A DNA stretch of 64,000 nt. Origin: Cheilinus undulatus (Eukaryota; Chordata; Actinopteri; Labriformes; Labridae). This document shows, piece after piece, positions 46,101-55,300 of this stretch. The position numbers were made by a program, and so were the translations under genes. The DNA lies in NCBI RefSeq assembly GCF_018320785.1, contig NC_054868.1, forward strand, positions 48,057,874 through 48,121,873, read 5' to 3'. A model generated the notes under the pieces. It searched no databases. It was not told where the DNA came from and saw only the letters and a list, made by a program, of their open reading frames with translations. Position 1 is the stretch's first letter, and each line of letters opens with the position of its first letter.

Positions 46101-47714
46101 GCTTTTAGCCTATGTCAACTTCCAGAAAGTGTTTGACAAGTGCTTTAAGAAAAGCCTGTAAATTAAAGCACCACAGTACATCACCATCATCCGCTGTTAC
46201 TTCCTTAATAAATAGCAGAATAATCACCTTTCTAAGCATAAAGACAAATACTGAAAATAGAGAAGCTGTAGCCAGCCCAAAGCATCCACTTGAGGCTGGC
46301 TGCAGAAGCAATGGAAGTTGTATGCACAACCCATGTTAAATGTGCCATTTCACAGCAGAGGCAAACAAATCTGCAATATGGATCAAGAAAGGATTTTAGA
46401 TGGAAACCCAGAGTAGAAGTGTTAATGAACATAGATGTTTTTAATAGGATTGTAGTTCACTGTATTTCATGCATTTTTCTCTTTTACTGAGTTTTGCCTC
46501 TGCTCATGACAGGGCAACAGAAGAGAGAGATGGCAAACAGGCACTCAGTGCTGGTCCAGAGGACAACGTGGAGGAGAAAAGTGGGAAAAAAGGAGGACCG
46601 AGGAAGTGGTTCAAATGGAATGAAGAGATCAGGTCAGAGTTAGGTGTCATCATTATCACCAGGTCTTTAGAAATGGTCTCCATTTTTTCTATTAAAGGAA
46701 TCCAACTCCTGTTGTCTGTGGGCAACTGTGAAGTAATTCTACCTGTTTGACAGTGTGGTTTTGGAGATATAACAAGATTTTCTCTCCTACAGGGAGTGCT
46801 TCTCTCAGGTTGTAAGGGTGAAAATGGAGGGATATAAGAAGGAAAGAAAAGGAAGCCAGGAGATGGAGGAATACCTTAAGACCTTGTTAGACAACGAAGT
46901 TAAACCACTTTGGCCAAAAGGATGGATTCAGTCCAGGTATCTGGAGACGAAACACCCTCAGTCATTAATAAAAGAATTAATAGTAAATTTTTAGCTCATT
47001 CTACATGCAGACATGTCTCAACATTTGTCAATTTAGGGTGCTGTTAAGGGTGAGCAAGAAGGTTTTAGGCCTCTCTCCATCATTACCGTGAGTACAACTC
47101 CACCTCTAACTCACATCTCTATTTGAATGGATTTCTTGATGCTTTCCACCATTAAGATTTCACTCCATGTCTCACCTGTGACTCTCAGAGTAAAGAGAGC
47201 AAAGTCTGAGAAGAGGCAGCAGCCGTCCAGCTGTGGTCCAGAGGTTCAGGAATCTCAACCTCACATCAAAGAAGCAGAAGATGTCTTCACAGGGAGCCCA
47301 AGTACCTCCGTCTCTCCATCAGTGGATGGTGAGAAGGAGGAGGTTAAATCAGGAGAAAGGAATGCCATGGACACCGGTTCCACTAAACCTGTAGAGACAA
47401 ATGGATCCCCAGTCATCACCACACCTCCTCCGACTTCTTCTCTCCTGGATCTCCTGGCCGATCAGGCGCTGGCTCGAGAGCAGCCTCTCTCAGTTTCTCA
47501 GGAGCTCCTAGCAGCAGCTGTGTCAAAATACTACAATTCAGTTCAACATCGAAGCTTTGAGTTTGACACCAAGAGTCCTCTTCTTCCTCCCCCACCTCCT
47601 CAGACCAGCCCTGTGGTCATGCCTGAGAAAATACAGATGGGAGACTTCACCCAAAACGTGGATGCTGCTGACGTAGTGGTCATCTCTGATGAGTCCGACA
47701 CGGCAGTTATATGA
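36946..47714 (+). CDS. ubn1: Ubinuclein (UBN1-like), complete, 13 coding exons
   Basis: Joining exons 36946-37167, 39510-39614, 39697-39795, 40181-40315, 42093-42184, 42297-42873, 42984-43054, 45517-45646, 45737-45861, 46513-46632, 46793-46936, 47037-47087 and 47189-47714 keeps one frame through GT-AG junctions and gives about 798 residues. Ubinucleins are nuclear subunits of the HIRA histone chaperone complex that deposits H3.3. Seen: an N-terminal [20 protein letters not shown] motif, the Hpc2-related domain (about 117-175), a lysine-rich stretch (about 188-260), the [10 protein letters not shown] motif, and the middle domain (about 425-607) with SSFLPCSKD and [23 protein letters not shown] and FRQAS resemble UBN1 more than UBN2. 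The C-terminus is far shorter than the roughly 1,130 residues of mammalian UBN1. Paralogue assignment is by motif only. Confidence 0.92.
38214..38760. mobile_element. hAT-type MITE in ubn1 intron 1 (partner of 53956-54333)
   Basis: Ends CAGTGTTAATTTC and AAAATTAACACTG are inverted. The interior repeats ACTAAAACTAGACTAAAA-type blocks. Flanks CTGCTGGA / TTGTGGGA match only at 5 of 8, so this is an older copy. Confidence 0.75.
39510..39614 (+). CDS. ubn1: ubn1 exon 2
   Basis: 35 codons from [13 protein letters not shown] to ARKLEEKY. Acceptor TTTCTTTATTAAG, donor TAT/GTAAGA, phase 0 on both sides. This linker before the Hpc2-related domain is shorter than in mammalian UBN1. Intron 1 (37168-39509) holds a MITE at 38214-38760. 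Confidence 0.88.
39697..39795 (+). CDS. ubn1: ubn1 exon 3 (Hpc2-related domain, first half)
   Basis: 33 codons: a lysine cluster ([10 protein letters not shown]) and then [20 protein letters not shown]. In the family this domain binds the HIRA WD repeats. Acceptor TGCAG, donor GTAAGT, phase 0. Confidence 0.93.
40181..40315 (+). CDS. ubn1: ubn1 exon 4 (Hpc2-related domain, second half)
   Basis: 45 codons: [20 protein letters not shown], then [13 protein letters not shown]. The acidic tail PEPSK ends at donor GTAAAT. The following intron (40316-42092) contains an inverted Tc1 relic. Confidence 0.93.
40435..41640 (-). mobile_element. Tc1-like relic in ubn1 intron 4, antisense to the gene
   Basis: The minus-strand frames read [17 protein letters not shown] (about 41265), [14 protein letters not shown] (about 41035), [17 protein letters not shown] (about 40955), [15 protein letters not shown] (about 40840; E of the DDE triad) and [19 protein letters not shown] (about 40690). 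Around 41560 the N-terminal HKEGKPQKV equivalent is visible. Frameshifts and stops are frequent. The terminal repeat at 40435-40560 is recognisable; the other was not found. Same family as 873-3672. Confidence 0.88.
42093..42184 (+). CDS. ubn1: ubn1 exon 5
   Basis: Lysine-rich segment [16 protein letters not shown], a likely nuclear localisation region. Ends in phase 2 at donor GTTAGG, a weaker match to the consensus; the next exon restores the frame with a serine codon. Confidence 0.85.
42297..42873 (+). CDS. ubn1: ubn1 exon 6
   Basis: The largest internal exon, about 193 residues. It contains [19 protein letters not shown] (a charged helical or coiled-coil segment), [12 protein letters not shown], an acidic [13 protein letters not shown] stretch, then a Ser/Thr/Gln-rich low-complexity region and [11 protein letters not shown]. 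The last motif marks the start of the middle domain region in UBN1. Confidence 0.9.
42984..43054 (+). CDS. ubn1: ubn1 exon 7
   Basis: [20 protein letters not shown] followed by VLL, matching the UBN1 block before the SFLPCSKD motif. Donor GTGAGT, phase 2. The next intron (43055-45516, 2.5 kb) shows no recognised element. Confidence 0.9.
45517..45646 (+). CDS. ubn1: ubn1 exon 8 (middle domain)
   Basis: [18 protein letters not shown], then [29 protein letters not shown] is a near-invariant ubinuclein motif. Acceptor TTGTTCCAG, donor GTGAGT, phase 0 at the end. Confidence 0.93.
45737..45861 (+). CDS. ubn1: ubn1 exon 9 (middle domain)
   Basis: [20 protein letters not shown], then [17 protein letters not shown], matching the [16 protein letters not shown] region of UBN1. 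Donor GTAAGC, phase 2. Confidence 0.9.
46513..46632 (+). CDS. ubn1: ubn1 exon 10 (middle domain)
   Basis: Charged linker, then [14 protein letters not shown], corresponding to GPRKKFQWNDEIR in UBN1. Acceptor CATGACAG, donor AG/GTCAGA, phase 2. Confidence 0.9.
46793..46936 (+). CDS. ubn1: ubn1 exon 11 (middle domain end)
   Basis: [17 protein letters not shown], then [26 protein letters not shown] is the signature at the end of the ubinuclein middle domain. Donor GTATCT, phase 2. Confidence 0.92.
47037..47087 (+). CDS. ubn1: ubn1 exon 12 (51 bases)
   Basis: Micro-exon coding [16 protein letters not shown]. Acceptor CAATTTAG, donor CC/GTGAGT. Phase 2 on both sides fits exons 11 and 13. Confidence 0.82.
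47189..47714 (+). CDS. ubn1: ubn1 exon 13 (C-terminus and stop)
   Basis: About 174 residues, low complexity with one conserved spot, [13 protein letters not shown], equivalent to the FLAEQALA motif of UBN1. A proline run ([11 protein letters not shown]) follows. The protein ends with [14 protein letters not shown], which has the layout of a SUMO-interacting motif: four hydrophobic residues at 786-789 followed by Ser/Asp/Glu. Stop TGA at 47712-47714. Confidence 0.88.
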
Positions 47715-48567
47715 CAAACCTCCATGCAAAGTAAGTTCATTTGTTTATTTACTGCTTTACACTGTGTTATTTTCTGCTTGTGGTGTCTCCAGCAGATCAA
47801 GAAGAAATGTTGTGAGCTAGTATGGTATCATGGAAGTTGTCTTCATTGTTTAATTACCACTGTCGGAAAAAAATATGTTTAAAATGACTCAGGAATGGGA
47901 AAATATGAAGTTATTACCTGTTACCTAATTTAAGGCCATGTTGATTGTTTGCTTTGACATTAAGGATATCATTTTAGAGGAGTACTAAAAAGTACTATGT
48001 ACTTAACTGATTTGTTCAGTGGTAGACCTGAATGCAGTGGTTTGTTGATGCCAAAGCAGAGGAGACTGAAGGAGAAAGACACTGAAAAATGTTTATGTTC
48101 AGTTAAACTGTATTACAGCATTAGTTTCATATTTTTAATAGCTATACCTCTTATAGATCTCAATCTAACCCAAACCGACACTTTTGTGTGCTGGGCATTT
48201 TACCAGGAAGTTTGGCTATTAAAACTTAAGCTAAGCTTAAGTCATGTTATCTTCCAAGTATTCATCACCATAAGAGGGGTGGTGTGCACTTGAACCAAAG
48301 GTGGGGATGTTCGAAATGTATTTGCTAACTTGTTGGCAAGGTGAGGTTATAGCCTTAATTGAGCTTTAACTATAGCTCACCCTAACTGTACATTAAAATG
48401 TACTTGGGACAGAAAGCTGCTTTTCATGTAAAGTAAAAGATTATTTTAAGTCCCCAAAGGCCAGTTAAAGATCTGCAGCCTTCAAACTCTGAACAAAAAG
48501 CTCTAATCACACATTAGTCTCACATGACACATGGCAAGATGGCCCTTTAAAAGGAGCCCTGCATGTT

Positions 48568-48950
48568 AGATAGATAGATAGATAGTCATTTATTGTCATT
48601 GCATTGTAAAAGTGCAACGAAATTACGTTTGGCAGTCTCCTCTGTAGCAGCAAACACAGCGGTCCAAGCGGTGGTTAGAAATCCACATCGTCCGTCCTGC
48701 TGGCAAGGAAGCAGGCATCCGGGAGAGAGATGCTTTGTAGGGCAGGTTTGTCTGGGGCCGATCTTAACCTAGCCTGCTGCCTGGCTTGTTTGCCCCGCTT
48801 TTGTCTTCTTGCACAATGCCGCCGCTGCCTCCTCCCCACTGGCTGTAGGTGTTGTGCTGCTCCACGTCCTCCTCCTGTCAGTCTCTGAGCGCCCCATTCT
48901 CCAGACAATCTCCATCAGGAAAGATGTAAACCCTGTGGGCATGCTGTCAG
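48568..48950 (-). repeat. Internally deleted LINE-derived element
   Basis: On the minus strand the 3' end is CAATGACAATAAATGAC plus (TATC)n, preceded by GCAACGAAATTACG-type LINE 3' UTR. Immediately upstream (48908-48675) is a frame reading KQARQQARLRSAPDKPAL and LPDACFLASRTDDVDF. This resembles the start of a LINE ORF2 endonuclease (RANPxRPxLPSIxLANVRSL pattern). The element therefore joins an ORF2 start directly to the 3' UTR. Confidence 0.7.
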
Positions 48951-49336
48951 TTCTGGTCTAAGTGGAGGGCTTTGTTTTGCTGCTAGTGATGAAGTGCCAG
49001 GCCGCTGCATTTGTACGCACTGCCCCATGCTACCTCAACTAGTAGCATTCAGCATTCTTCAGTTGATCAGGCAGTGTTCCGTGGCAGTTACAGGCAGTTA
49101 TTGTTAGCTTTTAAGCTAGCCAGGAGTTTTAGTTGAGACTGAGGTCTTTTTCACTTTTTGGGGGTTTTTCTTTCTCTCAGAGGTGTCCTGGACAATCTAT
49201 CTTTGTTGTTTTCATAGGTTTCAACATATGTTGTCAACTTAATTGTGAAAACACGTCCAAGATATAACTTAAGAGTGCATCTTTCTTGCTGCCAACTGCT
49301 TTGGTTGCCCAGCAAAAACAAGACATGTTGATCATA

Positions 49337-49660
49337 TTTAAGGGGACATATTATGTAAAAATAACTTTTTTCAGGCTTTTCTAACAAAAATATGTCCCCC
49401 TGGCCTGTCCACAATACCCTCAATTACCAGAACCCCCCCCCCCCCCCCCTTTCAGAAAATGCGTGCTGAAACAAGCCATTCTCAGATTTTCCCCTCATGA
49501 TGTCATGTTAGGGGAGTTAGCACCGCCCCCATGTTCGGTTGGCCCTCCCTGCTTGGAAAAAAGTTCTGCCCTCCACTTCTCTCAGCTGCCAGCTGAGAGG
49601 AGGATCAGGAGAGCCACAGCCAGAATGCATCACTAGCCTTCCTGTGGTGTCATTCTTAAA
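49337..49660 (+). mobile_element. MITE end of the 'GGGGACATATTATG' type, partial
   Basis: AAGGGGACATATTATGTAAAAATAAC followed by TTTTTCAGGCTTTT is the terminal block of a common fish DNA-transposon-derived repeat. It also holds a C-run at 49432-49450. The opposite end was not found. Confidence 0.5.
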
Positions 49661-50659
49661 AGATTTTTGATTTCAAACCAGAGTGCAGTTTATCAAAACA
49701 ACTACAAGAGAAAGGAACCGTAATGTAGGCTGAGGTGACTAGACTAGAATCTAGGGCAGCGACACAGCTTTATGAAACATAAAAATCTTTTGTCTTTTCT
49801 TGTCCAGATGGAGAGCTGAATCTTGAACATGGACTGCACACCTGATGGGATCAAAACACACAGGAGTTCTAACATTGTTTACAGTTAACACTTTAGCTTT
49901 GACTATCCAGCACTTGTTGATTTGACAACATGAATCTTATCTTTTCTGTAGCTCAGCAGGATGTGTTGTGATTCTTATCATCTTTACTTGTATTTGGATT
50001 AATTGTTTTCTAAGAGAGAAGAAACATGCGCATGAAAACAGAAATGGCACTTTATCTTGTGAGCATAAAAATTCACTACCAGCACATTAAAATACCAAAC
50101 CTCAACCCTGATATAGCAGTGAGTAAATGTGAAAAACTAGACATCTGTTTAGAGAGATATTGACTATTTTCAAATGGAATGATTTGTAATGTGGTTGATT
50201 TACTTTGAATTAATAAATAATGAAGAGCTTACTTGTTGCATAGACATTTGATGTAAACTCAGGTGTGTTTGCATGATATATTTTATTGTTGCATCCACAA
50301 ACCATGAAAAAGAAAGTGAAGAAGATTGGGAGATAGAGTTTAAAGAAAATTGGATTTCAGACAATGGTTAATAGGAGCAAATGGCAATTATGAGGAGACT
50401 TTAAAAACCTCAAAGTGGTTGAAATCCAAAAATGACTGATGCCATCAGTACAGAGCTGGTACTAGATTTTTCTTTGTTCTTACTGGCAGATCTTCTGTGT
50501 CTAGGTTGATTTTTATTTATTTTTTATTTTTTAATTTACAAATCATGGATAGAGTATGTATTTTGTGTTAAAGTTTTGAAGTGGCACTATTCATTTAAAC
50601 AAAGAGCATTCCTGTCAAGAACACTCATCATATATTTTACCATTTTATTGCAAAATGGA

Positions 50660-51085
50660 TGTAGAATTTTGCTTGGCAGAGAAGGCTCTTCTCTAAAGAT
50701 GCTCCTTGGGTTAGTCAGCAGCATGCTTGTATTCAAGGGAGCACATTGCAAAAAAACCTCCATAATCATACTAACAATGCACACTGAATACAGTAAAATG
50801 AGTTCAAAGCATTTAATCCATAGTGGCATGAATCTGAATATGAGGGTGCAACAACCTTTATGCTATGAAGGAGGAGGCTGGGGTGGAGGAGGTTAAGCTT
50901 TTCCAGCAGCAGCATTGTGGCATGTCAATATTAATGCAGGCAGGGATTAATGAGAAGTATGCCATATTTAAATATACCACTGAGAAAGAGCTGTGATTGG
51001 CCGTGGGAGCTGGGAGGCAATAATTGGGATCAGCTGGGCGTTTGACTACCTTGTCCTGTATCAACAAACACTGAGCTTCAAAAAA
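50660..51085 (+). repeat. Interspersed repeat, partner of 19695-19965
   Basis: Order and orientation match the other copy. This one continues to AACACTGAGCTTC and an A16 run at 51080-51096. Family unknown. Confidence 0.7.
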
Positions 51086-51140
51086 AAAAAAAAAAAGTTT
51101 CGGTTCCAGACTTTCAAATATGCAGAAAATGTTCATATAT

Positions 51141-51310
51141 GGGTGCGCAGCGGTCTAAGGCGCTACCTACGTATGCGGGCGGCCCAGGTTCAAATCCACC
51201 CTGTGGTCCTTTACCGCATGTCTCTCCCTACTCTCTCTTCCGTTTCCGGCTCTATCCACTGTCCTATCGAATAAAGGCACAAAAAGCCCAAAGATAAATC
51301 TTTAAAAAAG
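51141..51310 (+). repeat. tRNA-headed SINE (family 1)
   Basis: GGTGCGCAGCGGTCTAAGGC box A, GGTTCAAATCC box B, the body ending CTATCGAATAAAGGCAC, and a CAAAGATAAATC tail. Confidence 0.85.
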
Positions 51311-52320
51311 AATATTAAATATTCATATTTAATAGAATGTTAAATGTATTCCTCATACTACACTATGCCTTAAAGCTCTTGAAATATATATTTTTAAGTT
51401 TTACTTCATTCAGTTTGCCTGAACTGAAAAATCATGTCGTGAACAGCAGGGTCCATTAGTTTATTTATGTGGATTTCTTTTTGCATTTATCAATCTTTAA
51501 ACTCAGCAGTTACATATTTTTTGCCCATATGAAATCTAAAAAGCACCGGTGTTATCCAGTGCCACAATGTTATTTTTTTCTTTTTTACCCCCCAAAAATT
51601 CTTACATTTGATGTAGAAGTCACAGCAACCATTCCTTTTATTCTGCCAATGAAGCAGCTTATTTATTTTGGCCAAGTTTGAGCCACACCCTTTAAAAACT
51701 GTTTTCAGTTCTAATACCTCTTTGAAATTAGCCTGGACTCTTTTACTCCCAAAACTGTTATAATATTTTGGTTTGAATTAAGTTTAGGTTTGCTCAAGCC
51801 AGGATACTCAAGTCTAAAGCAAGAAAATATAGATTTGAGACGTTGGATGGTTCAGCAATTTAATTTACAGCAGTCACATTTTTACTGTAGCGGAAGAGGA
51901 CCTAAGAAGTGTCTTTATACTGCAAACATTTAAACGCAAATCCAGAGAAGAAAACAGCATTGTTCATCAGAAAGCTCAACAGTCTAAAAGTAAAACAGCA
52001 TACCGCTTTTACAGACATGTAACAGTGATTATTGATAATCAATCCTGTATTTACAAGTACATCTGAGTCCAAAGTTATTTCTACAGCAGCATTTGTTAAG
52101 ATTTACATGGATTTAATGTATGAAATTATCCCAAGGCAGAATTTCTAAAAAGATGGCTTTTACCTGCATCAAAAGAGACTCATAGGTCCCCTATTTATTT
52201 ATTTTTTTCTGTGTTGAAAATGAGAACGGGCCTGCAAAATAAAAAGGTCAAACATTTCTCTCTGCAGAAACACTTGATCAAAACTGCATGAAAGACGCCT
52301 CACGCTGGGTCCTTTAGGTG
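51311..52320. other. Intergenic between ubn1 and the minus-strand Ig gene; 3' flank of both
   Basis: AT-rich, no exon. The 3' UTR of the ICAM-like gene presumably lies just left of 52321; I could not place its poly(A) signal with confidence. Confidence 0.4.
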
Positions 52321-52391
52321 CTACAGCCAGAGAATTGTCTGAATGAGTAAGACGGCCAGCAGGAAAAGTCTGCTACAGCTGTTTGCTGTTC
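52321..52391 (-). CDS. ICAM-like gene: C-terminal hydrophobic exon
   Basis: 71 bases coding TANSCSRLFLLAVLLIQTIL, then WL and stop TAG. The chain ends within or right after a hydrophobic segment. There is no basic cytoplasmic tail, which fits a GPI-attachment signal (small residues A-N-S before the hydrophobic run) better than a normal transmembrane helix. Acceptor CTTTCTAG; the glycine codon is split across the junction. Confidence 0.75.
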
Positions 52392-55300
52392 CTAGAAAGA
52401 GGAAAAGAAAAATGAAGTCTATACGTCAGATTAGTCATGCATCTCACTTTATTTCTATATTTCAACACTCCTTTGAACATCTGTGACCTTATCAGAATAC
52501 AAAGCTACTTTTCTTTACAATCTATAGATGACAATTCACAGATGTATAAATTCTAATCTAAACAAGTGGTTTTTAACAGGTCAGGGCTCAGGTCCTACCA
52601 TCTACTCCTCAAAGGGATATTCCAACATTTGCCAACCACTGAGGTTATCGGGATGAAAAATAACACTTGACAAATGTTTGATACTGTGTGCAATCGAGCC
52701 ATAATTACTTCTTGGCTTATTTTTACCTTGAACTCTCTACATTAGGTGGAGCAGCTATACTGGTCATTGGTACTATATAGCCTAGCTTCCCCAAGTAAAT
52801 CCTGTGTGAAGGAGCAACACTCACGGAAATCTCTGTAGGCACCAAATATGTCATACAATCAAACTTATACTGAAATATCTATTTAATGAGGAATAACAAC
52901 AAAAATTACAAATTTTTCAACCAATCAAATTTATTAACTGAAAATTGTCCCACCTTGGCCCTCAGGATTACCAAATATGTGACAAAACGCAGAGAAAGCA
53001 AGAGTTTCATGGACCGTTTCCAGGCACACTCGCAACCTGCTGAAGAGGAGTCTGCAACCCACTTTTTGGTCCAAACTACCGGTTTGGCACAGTTAGGCTT
53101 TTTTTGTTGAAAAAGTCTAGGAGGTGGAGCGCAGATGGTCTAGTGGTTTAAGGCATGCCCCACGCACGCTGGGTACCTAGGTTCAAGTCCAGCCTCTGGC
53201 TACTTTCCCTCATGTTACTCCCCCACTCTCATCTCTGTTTCCAACTCTATCCACTGTCCTCCACGAAGTTTAAAGGCATACAAATCCCCCCAAAACAGAT
53301 CTAAAGTGTCTTGTGCTTTCACTAAATTCTTTTGGTTCATTATGATACTGTAAATGATAAACTTACCACTGCCAGGAAGGACCTCCACCTCCACTGTAAA
53401 GTTTTTCTCTCTCAGCCCTTTAGCAGCAACTGTGTAATACCCAGCATGCTTCATGTTCGAGTGTGTGGGCAGAGCAAACACGTGTCCATCTCTGTACCAG
53501 GTGACTGATGGTATAGGGTTTCCTCTCACATCACAGTTCAGACTTTCTCCTTCTTTCACTGCAATTTTTGTCGAACAAATGATCTCTGGACCAACTGAGA
53601 AAAAAGAGAAGTCAGAGTGAGGAAGGAAGAGAGGGAAAATCAAGTTTGTAGAAGAGCAAGATCATGTATTTTCAGAAAACCAATGGAAAAATTGGAATAA
53701 TCAAAAGATCTACTCACGCAGCTCAAGCAATTAGAATATTGTGAAGTTATTTTTTTTTTTATTCAATGCAAAAAGTGAAACTTCCATATATTCTAGATCA
53801 GTGGTTCTCAACTGGTGGGTTAAAAGTGAGTCGCGACTAGGTGTCTTAAAAAAATACATTGTGGCAAAAGTCCTGAATTCCTTATTGGACATGCATTGAT
53901 ACCTTTTATTTTACCTTGTTTTTCTGTGAAAATGGGTAAATTGAAATGTTTGATCCAGTGTTAATTTCGTCAACTAAAACTATAATTAAAAATGTTTGTC
54001 AACAGCCTTTTTTTCATGACAGAAACTAGACTTGGACTAGCAAAAACAGATCTGTGATGACTAAAACTGACAAAAGCTAAGTTTAGTTTTCGTCAAGATG
54101 ACTAAAACTAGACTAAAACGTAATGTAGTCTTCATTGGACATTCAAAATCTGTGATATTTCCCCCCTGTGGGTAAATCTGTCGAAAAACAATGCATCTGT
54201 GTCTCTTCTGCCTCTCAGCTGTAGAAAGCAGGGACCCCAGGTTTGGCAGGTGCAGAGAACACACTACCATGATTTGGTACCAGATTTAAGCAAAAGAATA
54301 AATACTTGGAAATAGCTGCCAAAATTAACACTGGTTTGATCAATATTCCAACTAATTTATCTCTTCTTGCAGTAAATGGCTACTTTTCACATGATTATGA
54401 CATAATTTCAAAAATTAACACATGATGGGGAAAGAGGGTTTAAAATTTTCAATTTTGTCCCTTGTTATGAATTCTTAGATTTTTTAGAAACTAGATCACT
54501 TTTTTCCCCCACAAAAACCCAGTGAAAATTCACCCTGCTCGTTTAGGCAAACTTGGTGCACCTGAGGTGGCTACTCCCAGCTGAGAGCTGTTGGTAATCA
54601 GCAGGGCTGGGAGGCTATATAGTGAGCAGGCTGCTGCTCAGTTTGGGTTGGGTTTTGAGTGTGTGAGGGTCAACACCATCAGTTGGATCTCTCTATTTGT
54701 GTTTAAGGAAAAAGAGATAATTTTGTTTCAGGGCTTTTGGTTTGTGTGTGAGGGGGAAAATCAAAAATATTTTATTTCACTTACCCCTTATTAGAAAATG
54801 ACTCCCACCTATCCTTATTTTGGGTCAAATTTTTAGTTCTTCTATCATTTCGATAGACTTAGTGGGTGACAGTGAGATGAAATAATCCCCTGCCACCTTT
54901 TCGAAACCCAAGACCCATTTTGTTTTGTTCATGCAGTTTTTGTTAGTTTCCCCATTAGCGACCTTTCTTATAAAATTTGTGTTTTCTTGGGGGGGGACAT
55001 AACACTCTTTTCTTTTCTGTTTTGGCTGTTTCGGTTCAATCATGCTCCAAACTGCAACATATTCAATTAACTAAACATGCGTTGTTGAAAATGACTTGGA
55101 ATCTTGGGTTGTGATCTGTCGGTGGGTCCTGGGGCCGGACCAGTTGAGCACCACTGTTCTAGATACTAATAATAAAGATAATAATGATGATAATTACATC
55201 TGTAAAAAACAAGGATTTACATTGTGCTTTGACATGCAGAAAAACAAAGCAGAAGAACCCAAGCAGAGCTTAAAGACAGCAAAACCACATCAGATACCCC

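Larger units (their letters stand above)
47731..50217 (+). promoter_or_regulatory. ubn1: Possible spliced ubn1 3' UTR and poly(A) signal
   Basis: A consensus donor, AAA/GTAAGT, lies 16 bases after the stop. A matching acceptor, CTTTTCTTGTCCAG, is at 49794-49807. The sequence after it has no long frame and reaches AATAAA at 50212-50217. A junction so close to the stop should not trigger nonsense-mediated decay. The would-be intron contains a LINE-derived segment (48568-48950) and a MITE end. Confidence 0.45.

Noticed and set aside
50576-50896. 106-codon frame
   Set aside because: Inside a repeat shared with 19695-19965; the other copy is not open in the same frame.
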